Part shown: positions 6,618 to 8,837 of the stretch, in pieces
Layout: every line of letters begins with the position of its first letter
Position numbering within the stretch: position 1 is the first letter of the stretch
Source of the DNA: JBDSRX01 sp039929105
GTDB lineage: Bacteria; Patescibacteriota; Dojkabacteria; J137
Assembly (NCBI GenBank): GCA_039929105.1
Contig: JBDSRX010000045.1
Span: 1-8,837 of the forward strand
Reading direction: 5' to 3'
Length of the DNA: 8,837 nt
Program-made: the position numbers and the translations under genes
The notes under the pieces: generated by a model
The model's input: the letters and a program-made list of their open reading frames with translations, nothing else
Told to the model about the DNA's origin: nothing
Databases searched by the model: none

Positions 6618-7022
6618 TTATGTAAACTTAATTTTGAAACTGTACATTCCCATTGAGCATGTACCATTTATTTCTGTTCCTGGTATTGGTGTTCCTAAAG
6701 AAATGTCAGTACTTCCAGTAGCTGGTAGAAGTTTTGTAATGTTCAAAGATGGAATTCTTAGGCTAGAACTACAATCAAATGTATTCTTTGTAGCAACTCG
6801 CAGTATTGTATTAGAATTTCCTTTAGCTGTTATATTCTGGGGTGTATATCCTACTTTTGCAGTTAGATCAATTATCTGTTCATCTCCCGAAATAATAGGG
6901 GCTCCACTATTAGCAGAGGATGTAACTGGTTTGTTCGAAAAAGCAATTATTAAAAACACTATTACAATCAAACTAATTAAAGCTATTCCTATATTTTTTA
7001 TAGTTGATTTCTGAATTTCCAT
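6618..7022 (-). CDS. Membrane-anchored cupredoxin-like protein
   Basis: This 134-residue protein has an N-terminal membrane anchor or uncleaved signal (helix about 11-28, after KSTIKN), a Ser/Asn-rich linker (29-48) and a small beta-rich domain (about 49-134). The domain has cupredoxin features: VGYTPQNITAKGNSNTILRV (57-76), then TFDCSSSLRIPSLNI with Cys84, then NGTCSMGMYSFKIKF with Cys122, Met124 and Met126. The C..MGM end and the earlier Cys resemble the cupredoxin_1-type domains found in copper clusters. Classical His ligands of blue copper proteins are absent; the domain contains no His at all, so a Cu(I) Cys/Met site is more likely than electron transfer at a type 1 site. It should lie outside the membrane. 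The frame extends to a TTG at 7055 inside csoR, but the ATG at 7022 puts a basic N terminus directly before the helix and is chosen. It follows csoR by 19 bases. Confidence 0.8.
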   Translation of the reverse strand: MEIQKSTIKNIGIALISLIVIVFLIIAFSNKPVTSSANSGAPIISGDEQIIDLTAKVGYTPQNITAKGNSNTILRVATKNTFDCSSSLRIPSLNITKLLPATGSTDISLGTPIPGTEINGTCSMGMYSFKIKFT

Positions 7023-7041
7023 ATTAAAAATTAAATAAATA

Positions 7042-7311
7042 TTATTGTAGATCAAAAATACGAATCAGTTCATCTATCGTTTTGGGTTTATCCTCATGCA
7101 TATTATGTTCAACGCAATGGTCCAAATGACCAATCAATAAAGTTTTTTTAGAAGATTTTAATAATCCAATTGCTGCATCTACCTGTTGAATAATATCTGG
7201 GCAATATTTATCTTCCGTTATCATTAATAATATCTTATTAAGTGTACCATGAGCTTTTTTTACAGAGATAGAAGCTTTGTCCTTATTATTTTTTAATTCA
7301 GAATCAGTCAT
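7042..7311 (-). CDS. csoR: Copper-sensing transcriptional repressor CsoR
   Basis: This 89-residue all-helical DUF156/CsoR-RcnR-family repressor is the first gene of the copper operon. The Cu(I) site is intact: Cys37, His62 and Cys66 have the same +25/+29 spacing as Bacillus subtilis Cys45-His70-Cys74. Tyr36 precedes the first Cys, as in the Mycobacterium protein. The first helix region (about 12-33) has the family pattern AHGTLNKILLMITE, and ends in KYCPDIIQQVDAAIGLLKSS, the typical C..I..Q..A...AL type core. With Cu(I) bound, CsoR proteins lose operator affinity, so copper induces the operon. A palindromic operator lies 20 bases upstream. The frame runs on to a TTG at 7377, but that TTG is part of the TTGACT -35 box and the extra segment crosses the operator, so the ATG at 7311 is chosen; it also gives the usual family length. 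Confidence 0.95.
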   Translation of the reverse strand: MTDSELKNNKDKASISVKKAHGTLNKILLMITEDKYCPDIIQQVDAAIGLLKSSKKTLLIGHLDHCVEHNMHEDKPKTIDELIRIFDLQ

Positions 7312-7330
7312 TAAAAGTAAATAATAAATA

Positions 7331-7353
7331 AACCTATACCATAGGTATAGGTT
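7331..7353. promoter_or_regulatory. Probable CsoR operator: perfect 10-3-10 bp palindrome
   Basis: AACCTATACC (7331-7340) is repeated as its exact reverse complement GGTATAGGTT (7344-7353) around ATA. The inner TATACC-ATA-GGTATA resembles the TACC...GGTA inverted repeats bound by CsoR in other bacteria. It covers the -10 region and start point of the csoR promoter and lies 20 bases before the csoR ATG, the expected place for copper-relieved autorepression. I saw no second copy in the window. Confidence 0.85.
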
Positions 7354-7377
7354 ATATCTAGAATAGAATAAAGTCAA
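7349..7377 (-). promoter_or_regulatory. Sigma70-type promoter of the copper operon
   Basis: On the minus strand the -35 box is TTGACT (7377-7372), a 5/6 match. The -10 is either TATAAC (7356-7351, 15-bp spacer) or TAACCT (7354-7349, 17-bp spacer). Either choice puts the start point near 7342-7344, inside the palindrome, with a leader of about 31-33 bases. A short spacer plus operator overlap fits a repressed promoter. No clear terminator separates it from nrdB, so some readthrough from nrdAB is possible. Confidence 0.72.
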
Positions 7378-7402
7378 GCGTGAGATATGAGCTAAATCGT
7401 AA

Positions 7403-7416
7403 TAGTCTATAGTCTA
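7403..7416. repeat. Tandem 7-bp duplication just after nrdB
   Basis: TAGTCTA occurs twice head to tail (7403-7409, 7410-7416), a few bases past the nrdB stop. It does not form a hairpin with a T run and so is not a normal terminator. It is probably a slippage duplication. Confidence 0.3.
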
Positions 7417-7424
7417 ATGTAATT

Positions 7425-8405
7425 CTACTTCCCAGCATTCACTTCGTAGGAAGTGTTTTGTGCCTCGAAGAAATTTACTAATTGATAAGTATCATTTGCA
7501 GCGGTCATCCATTTTGCTGGATTAGGAACATTGTAGTATGGTGGAAACCCTAGCTCCACAAGTCTTCTATCTGCAACATATTTTACATAATTATTAATAA
7601 ATTCTGTATTCATTCCCAATATTCCATTTGGGATCAATTTAATATTGTAATTCATCTCTAATTCAACTGCTTTTAAGATTATTTGTTTAATTTCTTCTGC
7701 GAATGCAGGAGTAGCAACATCTGGATATTCATCTAAAATTGTTAAAATAATATTAATTCCAACTTTTAAATGAAGAGATTCATCTCTAGAAATCCAATCT
7801 GTTAAGCTTCCTAAATTTCTCATTAAACCTCTTTGCCTAAAGCTTAATGCAAACATAAAGCCTGTATAGAACCAAATTCCTTCTGTAACTACATTTGTTT
7901 TAATAATATTTCTAACAAAATCTTGTATGCCTGCTGTAGTGGTAATATCAATATTTCCTTTGGACATATTCTCAACAGAATTTCTTAAGAAATTTTCTTT
8001 TGCACTAACTTCAGCAATAGTTGAGTGAAGTTTAAAAGCTTTCTCTCTATCAATTGCTAGTGTATTAATTATGTAATTAAATGTCATTGAATGGTTTACC
8101 TCTTCCCACATTTGTCTTGTAAAGTACATTTGTACTTCTGGTGCAGAAACGAAAGGCATCATTCCGTTTATTATTGATTCGTTAACTTCGAATTCGCATG
8201 GATTTGAAAATCCAATATACATTGTTACAGCATCTCTTTCTTCTTGATTCATTTTTTTCCAGTCTTGTAAATCTTCTGCCAAAGGAATTTCTTTTGGAAA
8301 CCAAGTATTTGCAACAGCTTGATCTAGAAGTTCTTGTGCCCATTTATACTCTACATGTTGTAATTGTAAATCGTCTGTTAATTTTTTTCTTCTAAGAATT
8401 CCCAT
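7425..8405 (-). CDS. nrdB: Ribonucleotide reductase class I beta subunit, class Ic-type (Phe at the radical Tyr site)
   Basis: This 326-residue R2 subunit holds the dimetal site that starts ribonucleotide reduction by the NrdA partner. The six ligands are Glu71, Glu102, His105 (EEVNHS), Glu175 (TEGIWFY), Glu209 and His212 (SRDESLH). The position of the E. coli radical Tyr122, four residues after the first His, is Phe109 (HSMTFNY), as in Chlamydia trachomatis R2, which uses a Mn(IV)/Fe(III) cofactor. All ligands, Phe109, Tyr111 and the C-terminal Tyr320 sit 18 residues before the Chlamydia numbers I recall (89, 120, 123, 193, 227, 230, 127, 129, 338). Trp35 is the likely radical-transfer Trp51. 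Where Chlamydia has Tyr222, this protein has Trp204. The C-terminal tail (311-326) should dock on NrdA. It starts 16 bases after nrdA and forms an nrdAB operon. The metal content is predicted, not shown. Confidence 0.95.
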   Translation of the reverse strand: MGILRRKKLTDDLQLQHVEYKWAQELLDQAVANTWFPKEIPLAEDLQDWKKMNQEERDAVTMYIGFSNPCEFEVNESIINGMMPFVSAPEVQMYFTRQMWEEVNHSMTFNYIINTLAIDREKAFKLHSTIAEVSAKENFLRNSVENMSKGNIDITTTAGIQDFVRNIIKTNVVTEGIWFYTGFMFALSFRQRGLMRNLGSLTDWISRDESLHLKVGINIILTILDEYPDVATPAFAEEIKQIILKAVELEMNYNIKLIPNGILGMNTEFINNYVKYVADRRLVELGFPPYYNVPNPAKWMTAANDTYQLVNFFEAQNTSYEVNAGK

Positions 8406-8421
8406 ATTTTAAATTTAATAT

Positions 8422-8837
8422 TTATTGACATGCTTCACATAAGAATCTTTCTGCTGGGTCTACTGGACAATCTTGCATATTCATTACGGATAATACTTTT
8501 GCTTTCTCAATAACTACTAATTGATCAATTTCTTCTTTATTAACTTCATTATTAACAACAGAACTAGTTTCAATTGTTATTACTGCACCACTGAATAATG
8601 GTTCTGCTGGAGGAGCTGAAACAGCGAATGCATCTTGATTTGGTGTTTCAACAACTTGTTGTTTTAAAGCATTTGCAAATCCAGATTTATTTGTACCTTG
8701 TGATTTATTAACTGTTGTTGTACTTTGTTCTGCAGAATGTCTTGGTTTTGTATGTAAGTAATATGTTGTCTTTAAACCTCTTCTCCAAGCTTCAGTATAA
8801 ATTTCTACTAAGTCATCAATTTCTCTTGTTTCTAAAT
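8422..8837 (-). CDS. nrdA: Ribonucleotide reductase class I alpha subunit, C-terminal part
   Basis: The frame enters from the right edge and ends at TAA (8424-8422), giving the last 137 residues of the catalytic subunit; the bulk lies outside the window. It begins in the last part of the catalytic barrel, with AWRRGLKTTYYLHTKPRH followed by SAEQSTTTVNK, typical of class I R1 proteins. A long, variable, Asn/Val/Glu-rich linker follows. The extreme C terminus, DCPVDPAERFLCEACQ, carries the CxxC pair (CEAC) that shuttles electrons from thioredoxin or glutaredoxin to the active site. The tail therefore looks functional. It lies directly upstream of nrdB with a 16-base A/T-only gap, so the two subunits are co-transcribed. 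ATP-cone domains, active-site cysteines and promoter cannot be judged from this part. Confidence 0.93.
   Translation of the reverse strand, partial: LETREIDDLVEIYTEAWRRGLKTTYYLHTKPRHSAEQSTTTVNKSQGTNKSGFANALKQQVVETPNQDAFAVSAPPAEPLFSGAVITIETSSVVNNEVNKEEIDQLVVIEKAKVLSVMNMQDCPVDPAERFLCEACQ

Noticed and set aside
7023..7055. Upstream extension of the cupredoxin gene to a TTG at 7055
   Set aside because: It would overlap csoR and add a hydrophobic stretch before the basic residues that should precede the membrane helix; the ATG at 7022 is better.
7312..7377. Upstream extension of csoR to a TTG at 7377
   Set aside because: The TTG is part of the TTGACT -35 box and the added codons run through the operator; the ATG at 7311 gives the normal CsoR length.
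7349..7377. MerR-type (CueR-like) long-spacer promoter
   Set aside because: The spacer is 15-17 bp, not 19-20, and the first gene is a clear CsoR with the Cys-His-Cys site, so repression is the better model.
7378..7424. Terminator between nrdB and csoR
   Set aside because: Only a 7-bp tandem repeat and weak symmetry are present; I found no stem followed by a T run.
1..8837. tRNA, rRNA, CRISPR array, insertion sequence or riboswitch
   Set aside because: The intergenic gaps are all under 170 bases and are accounted for by promoters, operator and terminators; no cloverleaf, spaced repeats, transposase or conserved aptamer was recognised.

Overview
The window is compact, AT-rich bacterial DNA with 12 genes, two of them cut by the window edges. 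Gaps between genes are short. Two clear hairpin terminators and sigma70-like promoters argue for a bacterium. Start sites have A/T-only leaders with no obvious Shine-Dalgarno sequence. Stop codons are TAA (9) or TAG (3), never TGA, and all frames read through with the standard code. My best guess is a Patescibacteria (CPR)-like or other host-dependent or reduced lineage. The stand-alone SWIB protein and the class Ic-type ribonucleotide reductase also recall Chlamydiae, so the phylum is not settled.

Left part (1-2258). The 3' end of an HxlR-family regulator (+) is followed by a RibD/DHFR-like reductase (+). A bidirectional terminator separates this pair from a convergent 12-helix MFS efflux transporter (-). 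This looks like a small accessory or xenobiotic-response region.

Middle (2422-2700). A 92-residue SWIB-domain protein (-) has its own terminator and a candidate extended -10 promoter.

Copper region (2800-7377, all -). This is one apparent six-gene operon. In transcription order it holds csoR, a membrane-anchored cupredoxin, a CopZ-like HMA protein, the Cu(+) P-type ATPase CopA, a tiny Met/Asn-rich membrane protein, and an HMA domain fused to a UreH/DsbD-like polytopic membrane domain. A perfect 10-3-10 bp palindrome (7331-7353) overlaps the -10 region of the promoter in front of csoR and is very likely the CsoR operator. Proposed logic: excess Cu(I) binds the Cys37-His62-Cys66 site of CsoR and releases the operator. 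The HMA proteins carry Cu(I) to CopA for export. The cupredoxin and the two other membrane proteins would handle copper at or outside the membrane.

Right part (7425-8837, -). The end of nrdA and the whole of nrdB encode a class I ribonucleotide reductase. In NrdB the radical tyrosine position is Phe109. All six metal ligands, this Phe and the C-terminal radical-transfer Tyr lie at a constant offset of 18 from the numbering I recall for Chlamydia trachomatis R2, which points to a class Ic (Mn/Fe, tyrosyl-radical-free) enzyme.

No tRNA, rRNA, CRISPR, IS element or gene-free stretch over 300 bases was found. The strongest points for follow-up are the class Ic NrdB, the copper operon with its operator and its two poorly described membrane proteins, and the uniform A/T start-site leaders.
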